A DNA stretch of 64,000 nt from Gyromitra esculenta (taxonomy: Eukaryota > Ascomycota > Pezizomycetes > Pezizales > Discinaceae): assembly GCA_038503075.1 (NCBI GenBank), contig JBCAML010000002.1, positions 1,984,001 through 2,048,000 on the forward strand, given 5' to 3'. Under the pieces are notes generated by a model. The model searched no databases. It was not told where the DNA came from and was given only the letters and a program-made list of their open reading frames with translations. Shown here one piece after another: positions 11,072 through 23,200 of the stretch (position 1 is the first letter of the stretch; each line of letters starts with the position of its first letter). The translations under genes and the position numbers were made by a program.

Positions 11072-11103
11072 TATACGCGTACGATACATTTGTAACTTTT
11101 CCG
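11072..11103 (-). repeat. Inverted partner of the 8011-8042 repeat
   Basis: Contains TATACGCGTACGATAC and ends TTTTCCG. It matches the reverse complement of 8011-8042 with two mismatches and marks the right edge of the repeat block, 240 bp before the SNF2 gene. Confidence 0.55.
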
Positions 11104-11339
11104 GGCATTCCTACTGCCAACAACAGATTTGGGCCAATAAATAGATCGAGTCGCAGCTCTGTCAGAACGAGGATAGCAAGGTAATCTACAGTTCCTGAGC
11201 ATCACAGCCCCCATGATCCGAGGCCGTGTGAACCACCTCTTTAATTTTCCGGCCTCAGCCTAGGTCAATATCTTCCCTAAACAACATCGATTAAACCCAC
11301 TTCTACGGGCAAATTCTAACTCGAAGGAACTTGGAGATT

Positions 11340-14300
11340 ATGGAACTAGCAAAGTTCAAAGAAGCCAAGCGACTCCGGCCCGGAGAGTTTGAGAATAGCA
11401 ATTACCTTCCCGAAGCGAAAAGGAAGGGGTTTCAAAAGCAGGAGCTGATGTACGCAGGAGCACATCTTCAAGTTACGACTGACGTTTTCCCGCCCTTTAA
11501 TTCCCTGTGCTCCAATTATTCTATCGCAAGCTCTCCAGGATACCTCAGTCCAGGAACCTCGCCATATTCCTTTACACGAGATGGCAGCTATCCTGCCTCT
11601 GACAAGAGTCCATGTTTAAGAGCCATTTCATCCCTTGGCTCAGGATCATCAGATATTCAATTTTCCTCTCGAGAAACATCTGCCATGTCAGATAGCCACC
11701 CTTTTTGTAAGCCTCGTGTCATATTACATCCGCCTCCCGGCATTCAAATAATAACTTTAGGTAGACGATACAGAAGGAGACACCAGAATGCTTGATGGAC
11801 CAATTGCAACCAAACCAAACGGTACTCAATCTAGGCCAGCAGGAACAACTCTAGCCAGGCGGAGGTACGATATCAAGGTTCGGGAAAACCATGCAGAAAC
11901 CAATAAGACAACGGAGCTCTGTTTCGGAATGGTAAAGTCGCCAGTTCTTGAAATTTCTATACAAGTTCTCATCCAATTTATAGATCTGTGGGGGAAAAGC
12001 AGCCTTATTTGACAAACCCTCAGCCAGCGATTTAGCTGTCAAGAAATGCTCAACGCGTACGCCGCAAGAAAAAATTCTCCAATTTTCTCTTTTACACTAC
12101 CCGGATTGCTTTATTCTTGCATCGTCAGCCCAAATACAACTTGGTGTTCTTGACGTTCAGATGGCTAAGGTTCTGAACAGCATCGTCAGATTAGACACAA
12201 TTAGATTTGAAGCTTTTATCCCAAGTGGGTACGGAGTCGAAAACACTCAACGGCCAAGGGGATCGAAGGAAAATCCTGGAGACCCAATTACCATCAACAT
12301 CTATGGATCTAGAGCTATATTAAACGAAGTCGGCAAGAAACTTTCAGACATAAAAGTCTATTTGCAGCAACCTGACCACCTTGACGAATCTACTGTGTAC
12401 GACAATCCCCACTACTTCACCTCTTCAGGATGGCCAGCTCCGGCCATTGGGGTCAACCCACCAGCGATTATACATTCGGATTTGAACAATAAAATTACGA
12501 CTGTTTTCGACTCGCTAAACCAAGACTCTTGCTTAGAGACTCCAGAATTTTTTATAGATACTCGAATAAAAACCAGGTTATTATGGTGAGATATGCCTGT
12601 ATCCAAAGAAAGGGAGAGAAAAAAAAGGCGGAGTACACGCATACTGAATTCGAACCCAGACACCAAAAAGAAGGTTTATCTTTCATTGCTAGAAGAGAAG
12701 GTGGCTCTGAAACTGGAAAGCCGTCTCTATGGCAGCTTAACAAATCCAATGACCAACACTTGTATATTTACCAACTCCCACGCTATAATAATATGCAAAT
12801 ACCTTATAACTTTCTGTAGTTATCGTCACACGATAACTGGCTCGAAAGAGGCACATCTCCCAGATGAATGCCGTGGGGGTATTTTAGCGGATTATATGGG
12901 CCTCGGAAAAACGTTAACTACGTTATCTAATATTATTCGATCTCTAGAAGATGCGAATACGTTTGCTCGTAGGTACCCTAATCAGCCAGATCTTCCCAAT
13001 TGCAAGCCTAGGGCAGTTTCCGGCAAGATCGTAGCAAAGACAACTTTAATCATAGTTCCACTATCATGTGAGTCCCTATTGCTACTTCAATCACAGATCG
13101 AAACGCTAACAACAAGTAGTACTGGATGGATGGATTGAAGAAATTAAAAAGTTTGCCCTCCTAAACTATTATTTTACGAGATTAAGCTAAGCGTTGTCAA
13201 TGAAATTCTAAAGGCATATTGTCCCAGGATCATTGAGTTACCACAGATATCATGGGAGGGAGAGAGAAATGGATCCTCTCAAACTTAGACATTTTGACGT
13301 TATCCTAACTACATATGCAACTGTAGCTTTTAATCATTCAACCAATATAAATCCCTTAGGGAATTTGTACTTTTACAGATTAGTCTTAGACGAGGGTAAA
13401 TCTAAGCGGTTTTCCTCCAACATCTTTCATCTGGGAAGCTGATAAAATTCTCTCTAGCTCACATTATTCGCCATCATTTGACAACTCAATTTCGTGCAGT
13501 CTCTTCCTTATCTGCCGTATGCCGTTGGTGTTTGACGGGAACCCCAGTCCAAAATAAACTCGAGGATATTGAATCGTTAATCAAATTTCTCCGCCTTGCG
13601 CCATTCGACGACAACAAATCGTTTGACAAATTCATCACTGACCCTTTAAAAGTGGGAAACGTTGATGGCCTAAGCAATTTGCGCACGCTTTTAGGGTCAA
13701 TCTGCTTACGGCGAACGCAAGCAATTCTTACAAACCTCCCAGAATCAGTTGAAAGAGTCCGCTTACTAGAATTTTCCCCAGAGGAACGAGATAAATACAA
13801 AGAAGTTATTGAAAAGTCAAAGGAAGCGATTGATGATGTAGTATGTGGTGTGAGTCCAACGAATACATATCATAAAATTCTTCAGGCAATCCTACAGCTT
13901 CGTCTACTCTGCAATCACGGAACTTTCGATGTTCGTTCCTCCCACGTCATGATTCATAGCGATCAAGGTGAAAGCTCTTCCAGCCCTGGCTGTACACTTG
14001 ACCTTCTCCAAGAGGCCGGCGAAGCGACCTGCGAATCTTGTCATTGTTTCATCGATTCTCTTAACAATGTAGAGAGCCCTACCAGTGGATCTCTCACAAC
14101 ATGTTGCCATTTCTTTTGCCCGGCTTGTTTACTCCGCTACCAGAGCTCCCTGATAAAAGCACCAGGCAAGAGGAGAGGATTTGAATGCCCTGTGTGTCAC
14201 AATCACCTAGGCTTAAACTATCTAGTGACGGCAAAAGCACGAAAGACAACTAAGCTATCTGCTACACGATCGATTCCAGATTTTTCTTCACAAAATGGGA

Positions 14301-15256
14301 TCTTTACCAAAGTATCAGCATTATTAAGTGACATCGAAGAAAGTGCTGATGAGAAAAGGTAGCGAACCTTCTCGTTAATAAACTTCCATTCTCCATTGGT
14401 ACGCTAACTAATCCTACCTCTACAAGTATTGTGTTCTCGTATTGGACAAAATCCTTGGATCTGGTAGAGAGCGCGCTCCATTCTCGAGGAATTAGATACG
14501 TACGGCTTGATGGATCACTCGCAGCTGGGGCAAGGAAAACAGTTATCACTAAATTCAGGGAAGATTCAACAGTTAAGGTGCTATTGATGATAACAGGAAC
14601 CGGTGCCGTTGGGTATGCAACACGCCTGTTGCTTGTTCAGCACGCCACTAACTGACGGAAATCGATTAGACTTAACTTAACTGTAGCTAGTCGAGTTCAT
14701 CTTCTGGAGCCACAATGGAACCCTATGGTGGACACTCAAGCTATTGGCCGTATCCGTCGGCTTGGACAGAAAAGGCCTGTATCTATCTTCGGATACATCA
14801 TGTAGAATACTATCGAAGAGGTACCCATATATAACCGCTTCCGAGTATATGTATTCCAGGACGAAAACTAATTTTCGTGGCCCTATAAAGGCTGTTCAAT
14901 CACGTCAGATGAAAAAGCTCCAACTCGCAGAACTCACACACGATACCGAGTGTAAAGACCAGGGAGGCAGTGTTTCGGATCGAATACGGGTAAGCATACA
15001 TATCCCCTCCCTAGGCAGTACGAAAATACTCACCCTTCCAGAATCTACGAGCTCTTTTATAGAATATCCACATCGTTATCTAGATTCGCTCCCTTTTCTT
15101 GATTTCCTTACGTCAAATTCTTACCCTACACAAATATCGAAAAGAGCTCCCTTTGTCGTCAGCTATTCTTCATTACTCTCATTCTCATATCCCCTATGTT
15201 TTTCTCATTTTTCTCAACAGCTGTATATGACAGGTATTACAGTCCCAGCAAATTAA
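11340..15256 (+). pseudogene. SNF2-family ATPase with RING finger (Rad5/Rad16-like), apparent nonsense mutations
   Basis: Eleven exons join in phase: 11340-11760, 11855-11931, 11984-12585, 12660-12761, 12820-13067, 13120-13150, 13214-13395, 13458-14358, 14427-14612, 14670-14820 and 14891-15256, about 1,088 codons. ATPase motif I is GGILADYMGLGKT (Tyr where Asp or Glu is usual). The DEAH box (VLDEAHIIRH) is rebuilt across an intron, and WCLTGTPVQN follows. A C3HC4 RING lies between the two helicase lobes (CESC..., CCHFFCPAC, CPVC). Motif VI is QAIGRIRRLGQ. Related proteins remodel DNA-bound complexes and act as ubiquitin ligases in repair. Two defects are seen: TAG at 14803-14805 where the family has IM(Q)NTIEE, and a TGA formed across the junction 12585/12660 before HQKEGL. 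The first would remove about 120 residues after motif VI; the second depends on my splice choice. The first intron is the least certain. Confidence 0.65.
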
Positions 15257-15730
15257 ATCGCTCGTTAATAGCTAGGAATATTCCAGTTACATACTATATA
15301 GATGTATAGAATAAGCATTACAACCCAAGTTTAGTTTGCAATAGAAACCAAGGGACAGTACAGAATTCTATAAGACGCAGTAGATTATAAACCCAAGACA
15401 GAAGATTCCAAAGTGTCAGGGCTACCACACAATTCCACCGATTAGATAAGAGCTCTGCAGATAGTTACAGTGAAACACCTAACCAGTTTAAATTAACAAG
15501 AAAGATATGGCTAGCTGAATTAAGTAAGCCCTTGACACTGTACGTACAATTATAAGCCTGGTCAAACAACAAAACGCCAAAAAACACGATAAAACTCCGT
15601 CTAGAAATGTATTAAAATAGGTGATTTTCCTCATCCCATTTCCTCCAAATACCCCAACCGCAGCACAATAACCTACGGGTTACATGTGCCTAGTGAAATA
15701 ATTAGTCAGCCCCTCAACTACTAAAATTGA
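15257..15730. other. Intergenic, convergent gene ends
   Basis: 474 bp of AT-rich DNA between the 3' ends of the SNF2 gene and the minus-strand regulator. Only 3' regions are expected; nothing else is seen. Confidence 0.5.
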
Positions 15731-17834
15731 CTACCCAGCAATACCCGAAAACATCATATCCCACTCCTGCCAGTCAATATCCTCACTATAATCATTCCCC
15801 AGATCCCAATTAACAAAATCCACCTGTTCTAGCTGCTGTGTCGGCATCTCCCTCACATACTCCACCGCCGACTCCGGCTCCACGCTCCGACTACCATGTC
15901 CCATATTCAGTCCCATCCCCGTTTGCACTATCATATCTCTCTTCTTCGCCCCACTCTCTCCTCCATCAACCCCGGCATCGGTAGCTCTTCGTTTCCGCCC
16001 GCCCCCATTCTTCCTCGCCATCTTCTCCGAAAACGTCGGCGGTCGCTTCATCGCATCTTTATCCTCCGCAACCCGCTTCGTAAACAACGCCAGCGTGCCA
16101 GAGAGCACCATGAAACACCAACGCTTATCTTCACACATATAGCGCGCTATATCACTGACCTTCGCGACCGCATTCGTGGCCGCTGTCCGGAGCTGCGGGG
16201 AGTAGTCTGTTATAGGATCGTGCTTGATGCTCAGTGCGACCAGAAAGCAGCGGACCTGGGCGTAGAACATAACACCCCATATGCTCGGCCCCGTGAACAG
16301 CAGCTCGCGACTCGCGAAATCTAGCGCACGGACGGCGTAGTTCGCGAGTCGGAGCCGGGTACTTGCGACATTCGGTATTAGCTGCGAGAATAGCGTTGCT
16401 TCTGCTTCGGACGAGGGTTTGAAGAAGGGGCCGTAGAAGAGGAGCCGGATCGCTGCTAGGTTGATTTCGAGGTGGGCTCTTGTTACCGGGTCCCAGATGT
16501 GCTCGCGTTCGCGGATTCGTTGGCCGAGCATTTCGATCTCTTGCTCGACGAGGCGGAATTGGGTGGGGCTGACGTGGGTGAACCTGTCTGCCCGGAAACA
16601 GACGGGGTGGGTGTGGCCTAGGGTTATGGCTTGCTGGATTAGCTCGGTGAAGAACTCGTGGGGTGGACGTGAGGGGTCGTCGAGGTCGATCGGGGATGGC
16701 AGGTCGACGTCAATGTCGTCGGTGTCTATCATCAGTGGATATCCTTTCCCGGTGCTGGTCCTGTATAAAGTAGGGCTATTAGTCCCTGGTATGTTTTTAG
16801 AGGATTGTTGGGTTTAGCTACCAGCGGTCTTTGCAGAAAACAGCCCAAAATAAGCGCCGTTTTGTTTCTTGTATCAATGGAGGGTCGTGGGCGTATGTCT
16901 CTTTGCGGTGTAATCTTAGCTCAAAAGTCATACGAACAGCCTAGCAGAGTTAGAATTAGGGTTAAAGCTCACCAACTAAAATAGATAGGATCAACATACT
17001 GCAGCTAACCGGAGTGGCCATGTTTCTACACCCTCAAGCCCTTCACACTGTAATTCCAGGGTCAGGTGTATTAGTGTAAGTGCCTGCAAGGCTTGCAATG
17101 AGGGTTGGTATTTGCTCATATGGTTTTTTAGTTGGTGCTCGAATACTCGTTTGATATGGAGAAAATCACGGGTTGACACGATAGCGCCTGGCAATCGTGC
17201 TGCCACGCCGTACATAGCAGATAACAGCAATTGTGTTGGCTGTATCGAGTCGAAATAGGCAGCCCCTATTATAGGGATGTATGGATGAACACTTGAGAAG
17301 AATCTGCACAAAGGTTAGCAACTACTCAATACGGACTGTATGTGACAACTAGGGTTGTTTACAGTTGTTTCAAGTAGGCGATCACGGGTTTGTCTAGCCG
17401 CAATTCCTGGTCCGCATCCCCATCGCCGCCAATCCAAGGAGAGGTAGAGGATTTGTGCTGAAGGGCAACATCGTGTCGCAGACGGAGGAGGCGGGTGGCG
17501 TTTGGCCCATCACTCGGGAGCAAACTAGCCTTGGACAGTTGGAAGCCACCAAAAGCCGAGTTGGAGCCGTGGAGGATGATAGCCCTGGGAACCGTTAGCA
17601 CGCGTATAGCTTGGCACGTACATACAGCAAACACCAGAACACCAGATCTCACCCGTCCTTTGCGGGCTGGGAGCGGAGCTGGTTGGAATCAGCGGCTTCC
17701 CAGTCCTTGACGCACTCCAAACCGTGTTCCTGGCACCACACGCAGCTCGCAGACCCCCCGCCGTCGGGCAGCGAGCACTTGAGATGTCGACGCCGGCAGT
17801 CGAGACAGGACTTTCGGGGTTTGTGGTAGACCAT
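15731..17834 (-). CDS. Zn2Cys6 transcription factor (fungal-specific TF domain)
   Basis: Five exons join in phase: 17834-17653, 17584-17363, 17303-17000, 16940-16822 and 16760-15731, giving 618 residues. The binuclear zinc cluster is at the N-terminus: Cys10, 13, 20, 31, 34 and 41 (CLDCRRRHLKC...CVWCQEHGLEC). The middle-homology region of fungal regulators follows, with FFSSVHPYIPIIG, a REGION of the form KRRLFWAVFCKDRW and then DTDDIDVDLPSP, the usual order in this family. The C-terminus is acidic (NDYSEDIDWQEWDMMF) and may act in activation. It is expected to be a nuclear DNA-binding regulator binding CGG half sites. The target pathway is unknown; the zinc cluster does not resemble AmyR. 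It is divergently transcribed from the 18421 regulator. Confidence 0.85.
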
Positions 17835-18420
17835 GGTGACGGATGTGATATGCGTGAATTTGATTGATGGGACGAGAATGGATCGAGCAATTAACTGGGC
17901 TGCTGCTGCTGCTGCGGAGATGCACCCTACATATGATGATGCTCGGAACCCGAGACGCATGTCATGTCCCATTTAAACCTCACCTGTCTTTTTTCTTTTT
18001 CTTTTTCTCTTCTTTTCTTTTCTCCCTCCAGGCGATGGGGCTGCATGCTTGGGCGACCGGCTGTGCCACCTTCCCTCTGCACAGAATGCGGGGGAGAGCA
18101 GGGATACATCTCAGGGGTCGCTCTTGACTTGTCTGGGGATCGCGTGCAGCCCTCACTTTCCGTTTCTCGCTTCTCCTCTGGGATGGGAAACGAACCGCCA
18201 AATGAGGGGAGGTGGTGAGGGGAGCGAGTTATGGAGCCCCAGACACGGCGCCGGATTATTCCCACCTTCAACCACACCTGCGGACTGTGTAACCACGGCG
18301 GTCGATATCCGCTTCCAGTCCCCAATTACCTCAATTAATACGTCTATCCCCCTCCTCCTCCCCCGATGTTTTCTCATCCAAATCTCTCTATATTCTTGTT
18401 TTTAATACCCATAACTAATC
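17835..18420. promoter_or_regulatory. Shared divergent promoter of two Zn2Cys6 regulators
   Basis: 586 bp between two divergent start codons. It contains a long pyrimidine tract (17986-18028, TTTTTCTTTTTC type), common in fungal promoters, and CT-rich DNA just before the 18421 ATG. No single operator can be named with confidence. Confidence 0.55.
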
Positions 18421-20202
18421 ATGACTGACCATGACCAAGTAGAGCTCAATCGAATCAAACGCCTCAAGACTGCTCGGGCCTGTGATCAATGTCGAAGGGT
18501 TCGTTCGAGGTGTGTCGAGCTATTGCTTATACTCATATATCCAACTGCAGTACTAACTATATTCCATCAAGATGTGATATTGCCAATCCCACAGCCTCGA
18601 GCCCCGATGAAAGCATATGTGAACGGTGCAGACGCTTGAGTCTCGAGTGCACATTCATCTTGCCCATCGGCGAGACTAGGGGAAAAAGAATTCCAGTCAA
18701 GGCGTGAGTTGTCGAATTCGAATCTTCCAGTCCAGGATCAATTTTCCGTAGCTAGCCTCCGGAGCTAATCCCCGACTAACGCTTTTTTTCCCAGCAACCC
18801 GGATCACAACTCGCCGTCACGAGACTCTGTCACCACGGAGTGAGTAGCACTTCGCTGCTGGTGATATCCTGTTTTACTAAAATACCAGTAGTTCACCTTC
18901 CTCTGCTATAGAGGTGTGCTCAGATCCAGTAGAAAGGTAGCTTTTAGTAAAACGGTCCACGTGTACGCCAAAAACCCTGCAACTAACATCTTCAAGGTTC
19001 AAAGCCTTCATTGGGGCCAACCTCCCCATAATCTCCCCTCGAGATCTCTCGCATGACTCATCAATACTCCTGCACTGCTGTGCACGTCTTCTCGCAACGC
19101 TATGCATTGAGTCCTCTTCGGATAGTGCGGTTGAGAGGCTGAAAGCGTCACTGGATGCCTATATGCTCAGCAAGACCCCTCTCAAAACACCCACAGTACA
19201 AAACGTACAAGCTTTACTGCTACTAGCAATGTTGGTTGATGACCCGGGCTACGGGCTAAAATTCATGACGGTACCTTTTTTTTTTGTTTGACCTTTTCTT
19301 TTTTCTCTTCTTCCACCAGTATTCTCTTTCTTTTGAATAGATTATGGGTCTGAGTACATGAACACGTCAAGGCGGTCCGTATGGCCTGCTCCCTGGGATG
19401 GAATCTGCAAAACCAACAGGATAGACCAAGCGGCAGCGACGGCGACGGCGAGGATGCGATTTACGTTCAATATCTATGGTGGACGTTGGTAACGGAGGAT
19501 ATCTGGTTCGCTCACTTCTCTCCTTCCGTAGCAACATTCATGCCTAGCTAAGGATGGATATGTGGGATTTCCTGAACTAGGCTTTATCTATACTCTGGAA
19601 TCCCCCTCCTGATCAACTACCGCGACTTCAATGTACCCTGTCCCTCCAGTCCACCTCTATTCACGAGCCTCGTCTCGCTATCTGAAGTCCTCCGCTGCAA
19701 GATTCGGCCTTCGTCGCTAGCGAACAGCCTCCCTACCAATGATCCATCCACTGAACTCCAAAAATGGCAGTCCCTCCACCTTCCCGCAGACCTAATATAC
19801 AACCCCCTCTCCCCGAACGCACCCCGAGAACGAGAAAGGTCACTCTCTGCAGAAGCAGTCATCCGTCTGTGTTATGGGACCGTCTTATCAATCCTCATCC
19901 TAGACCACAACCGTCTAGACCCGCTCCCGCAGCACGCCGAGCACCATCTTCAGCTGGCCTTGCAGAGTAATCTTGATTTCCCAAACGTATTTAGAAAGAT
20001 CAAATTGCTGGGGCGGTTAAGTAAGATATGTGCGCTGGGTCTGCTGCGGTTGTCCAGATTAATGCATGGTGTCGAGGTTCAGGAAGGGACGGTAATGGCG
20101 ACATGGGGGGATATTGTGGGTGCTGAGACGGTACAGAGGCTTATCGCGTTAGCACAGGATGAAATTATGGGTTGGGGTGTGATATGGCAGATTGGGGAAT
20201 AA
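18421..20202 (+). CDS. Zn2Cys6 transcription factor
   Basis: Multi-exon gene. Phase-consistent exons are 18421-18509, 18572-18703, 18795-18839, 18889-18936, 18997-19270 and a sixth from 19372; the last intron (roughly 19503-19580) is uncertain, and the final exon runs to the TAA at 20202. The first intron falls inside the zinc cluster, which reads CDQCRRVRSRC...CERCRRLSLEC with Cys21, 24, 31, 46, 49 and 56. Basic residues (RIKRLKTAR) precede it. The remainder matches the fungal TF middle-homology region (VRMACSLGWNLQ, IYVQYLWWTLV, SGIPLLINYRDFNVP). Several very small exons (45 and 48 nt) make automatic annotation likely to fail here. It is a nuclear regulator by family, target unknown. It could control the divergent neighbour or the sugar-use genes downstream, but nothing in the sequence shows this. 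Confidence 0.8.
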
Positions 20203-23200
20203 AATAGATATCGACGGGGACCAGGTTACCAATAGAGGGGGAAAACTATGTATGCGGAGGAAAAAAAAGCCTTTCTTTGTTTTTACTTTTGACGAATGAA
20301 AAAAATATGTAAATAATATCATTGATCCGAGTTTCATAGAAGGGGTTTCCTAAGACCCTAACGTAAAAAGAAAATACTGTCCAAAGAACCGCCGCTCCAG
20401 TCACGCTTCAGTCTGGATTTTGGAATATTTGACAAAATAACCGACAAATCAACCGGAAATAACTGAAGGTTTGTAGTAACCGTTGCTATGCTCTCTGTTG
20501 GAAGTCTAGCGCGGCTACATCTAGTTCTCTTCCTTCAATGAAATACAAACACACTTGAAGTATTGTCACCACCACTCAGACCCTATTAAGCTAGAAAATA
20601 CAAAACTTACTAGATCGGATGTACGAGATATTTACCGTAAGCGATATAACATATACACCCTTTCGCCTACCAAAACCGATGACGAGTCCTCCCCCCCCTC
20701 CCCCAGAAATCGAGGTACCTAAGATACATGTACGTACTCACAGCGCCTCACGGAGCTAACCCTATCAGCAGCGCCACATCGGCGTAACTTAACTCCGACA
20801 TTTCTGTTCTTTCATATACGTACCTACAGTCATCCATCCACATAGGAAAACTCCCCCCGAAAACGGCTTAATAGTGGATCTAATGCAAATCAACTAGCCC
20901 CCCCGAGTGGAGATGATACACGTGGCACTAGATCCGAAAGATCTGGAATGTGTACTAGTAGATGTCTTACCGATACGGACATATGATGGCTCAACAGCAC
21001 GATGTTGAAAGTGGGTACATACGTCCCCTCCCTCTTGGTACGTATTTCCCTCTTCCTAAGCTAGCACGACTACTCTACTCCCGGAGTCTAGGGAAGACAG
21101 GGGATAGCTAGTTAGCTAGTTAGCTAGCTATGGGAGATATGTATTACTAATCTAGGAAGCGGACTGACTGATTGATCGGATGAACTAGGATGGGGGTTTT
21201 GAGGGAGGGGGGGTTTCGTGGGATCGGTTCTAGGGCGGATTCAACACGTGGATTTTTGGGATGATGGTAGATTTTGTTTTATTTTGGGGGGGGATGACGA
21301 ATATGCTAGGCTTCTTGAATGCTGTACTCAGGTTTCTACTAGTAGTTTCAGGGAACTGTTTGTGATAGGGGGGATAGGGGTTGTAGTAGAGAGAGAGAGA
21401 AATTTGCTTGGCATGCATGGAAGATAGATCGTGAGACTGGCTGTTTCCCGGTTGTTAGCGTAGAAGGTTTTGGTTTGATGTCTACTCTAGGGATTCCCCC
21501 AGGATTACTTACAGACAGGTACATGTTATGTAGGTAGTCTTATGCGGCTCTGTCCGCTCTCGTTTACTCGCCGTTTCATTCCACTAATTTAGGTCGCTCC
21601 ACGCTAGACTAGTGTAATATCCCTTTTATGTCCTTGCAATCGGTTTCCACAGAAAGGTCACCGAAGCGGTTACTACGCGAGTGAGAACACATGATGTCGA
21701 GCACTAGACACCTCACACCTGTCCCCCCCTCCCATTTCGGTAGGTTGTCCGTTTAAGCGATCCAGGGTCCATCCCGATCCTAGACAATTCTTGATTACTT
21801 ACATCCTCTTCTTTTTTTTTGTAGCGGGAAGTTCCGCTATCAACAAGGGTGCGAGAGACAACACTAACACTATCTTGTCTTAAGCGAGGGTGCGCGTCTA
21901 TCCTCCAGAGCGATCACAAGCGATCATTGCTGATCGCTTGGTGCTACCGAGGTCTCGGAAGAGGGTTGTGTTAGCGCACACCTTCCCCTGACAAACAAAC
22001 CGACTGACTGACTGACCGACTGACAAACAAAACAAAACAAGACCCGTAGGCAGAACCGGGATTTGGCCTTCCCGATTTCCATCAAGATTCATCCAATCGA
22101 GAATTCTACCTACCTACTTACCTACCTAGCTATCATATCACGACGCTAACTACGTAGAAGTAAGACACCACGTTCTGACACCTAGGGCACAAATCTTATT
22201 TTAGTTTTTCGGCAGGGGAGCTGCATATATATTGGTGGTGAATTTTCCCCAAACGACCACCGATGCGGGCGAAGATAGGAACATTCGGCACACGTAGCTA
22301 TCTATCATTGACTTTTCACAGATAGCTATCGGAATATGATTTAAAATACTTGATGGTTTTAATTAATAAGAGACTTTAGCAGTAGCAAAGTAAGTTGGGG
22401 GGGGGGAAGAACTCAAAGTGTCAGCACACGTTTACTACATAGAGGAAGGGAGACTCAGGCCAGAATACTGAATAGGGTTTAGGTCAAGAAGTACCTACTA
22501 TAGATCGTGAACTTAATTGATGTTTTTTGACGTGAGCGCCGTTTGAAGTTCGAGACATTAAGAAAGAACCTTCATTTACCCGAACACGAGGATCTCGAAC
22601 GGGTTTGCAATTCACCAAGCGAGATAAAACTTTAGGGTAAGGCGCCCCGGGGGGGAGGGGTGATTGAGATGGGTTTTAGGTACGCTGGATCGGTTGATCG
22701 ATAGGCGATGGGGAATTAGGGGCGGTTTGTAACAAGCGGATATCGTGGGTAGTGCAGGCAGCTGCAGGCTGATAGAACGGGAAATGCTTTTTTGTGCATC
22801 AGTGGGTAAGGCATATTACGCGGTATCGATTTCAACACTTTCTCCATCTAAGCGGGCTGCCTTTGCACTACGAAATCGTATTAACTGGTCTTGCGGCTGA
22901 GCACGTGATTCGAGTGAGATATGATGATGGCGGTTGTTAGCGAGGGCCAGCTAAACGGGGGCATAATCTCGTGCACGCGCGGCTTATCTCGATGCAGCCA
23001 CATTACGCATGACACTTTCCTCGTGGAATTACAAACAGCAGTGAAGATTTAGTAATCGTTAAGGCACGAGCGAACGTTGAATACTGTAACTGCAGCTGAG
23101 GGTGGTGTAATTTCACTCAAAACTCGCTCAAAGACCTACAAACTCTTCCTCGTAATCCTCGCTCCCCTTCGTTAATAAGGAGAGACCTCGAACCAGCGTC

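Larger units (their letters stand above)
7746..11339. other. MITE-rich intergenic region, no gene seen
   Basis: 3.6 kb between two head-to-head decayed genes, filled with nested inverted repeats that are listed separately. Frames here (for example 9404-9634 and 10371-10754) run through repeat arms and resemble no protein. Confidence 0.6.

Noticed and set aside
15731..20202. Either Zn2Cys6 gene being AmyR
   Set aside because: Their zinc clusters differ from the AmyR type, in particular in spacing between the third and fourth cysteines, and the characteristic flanking basic sequence is missing.
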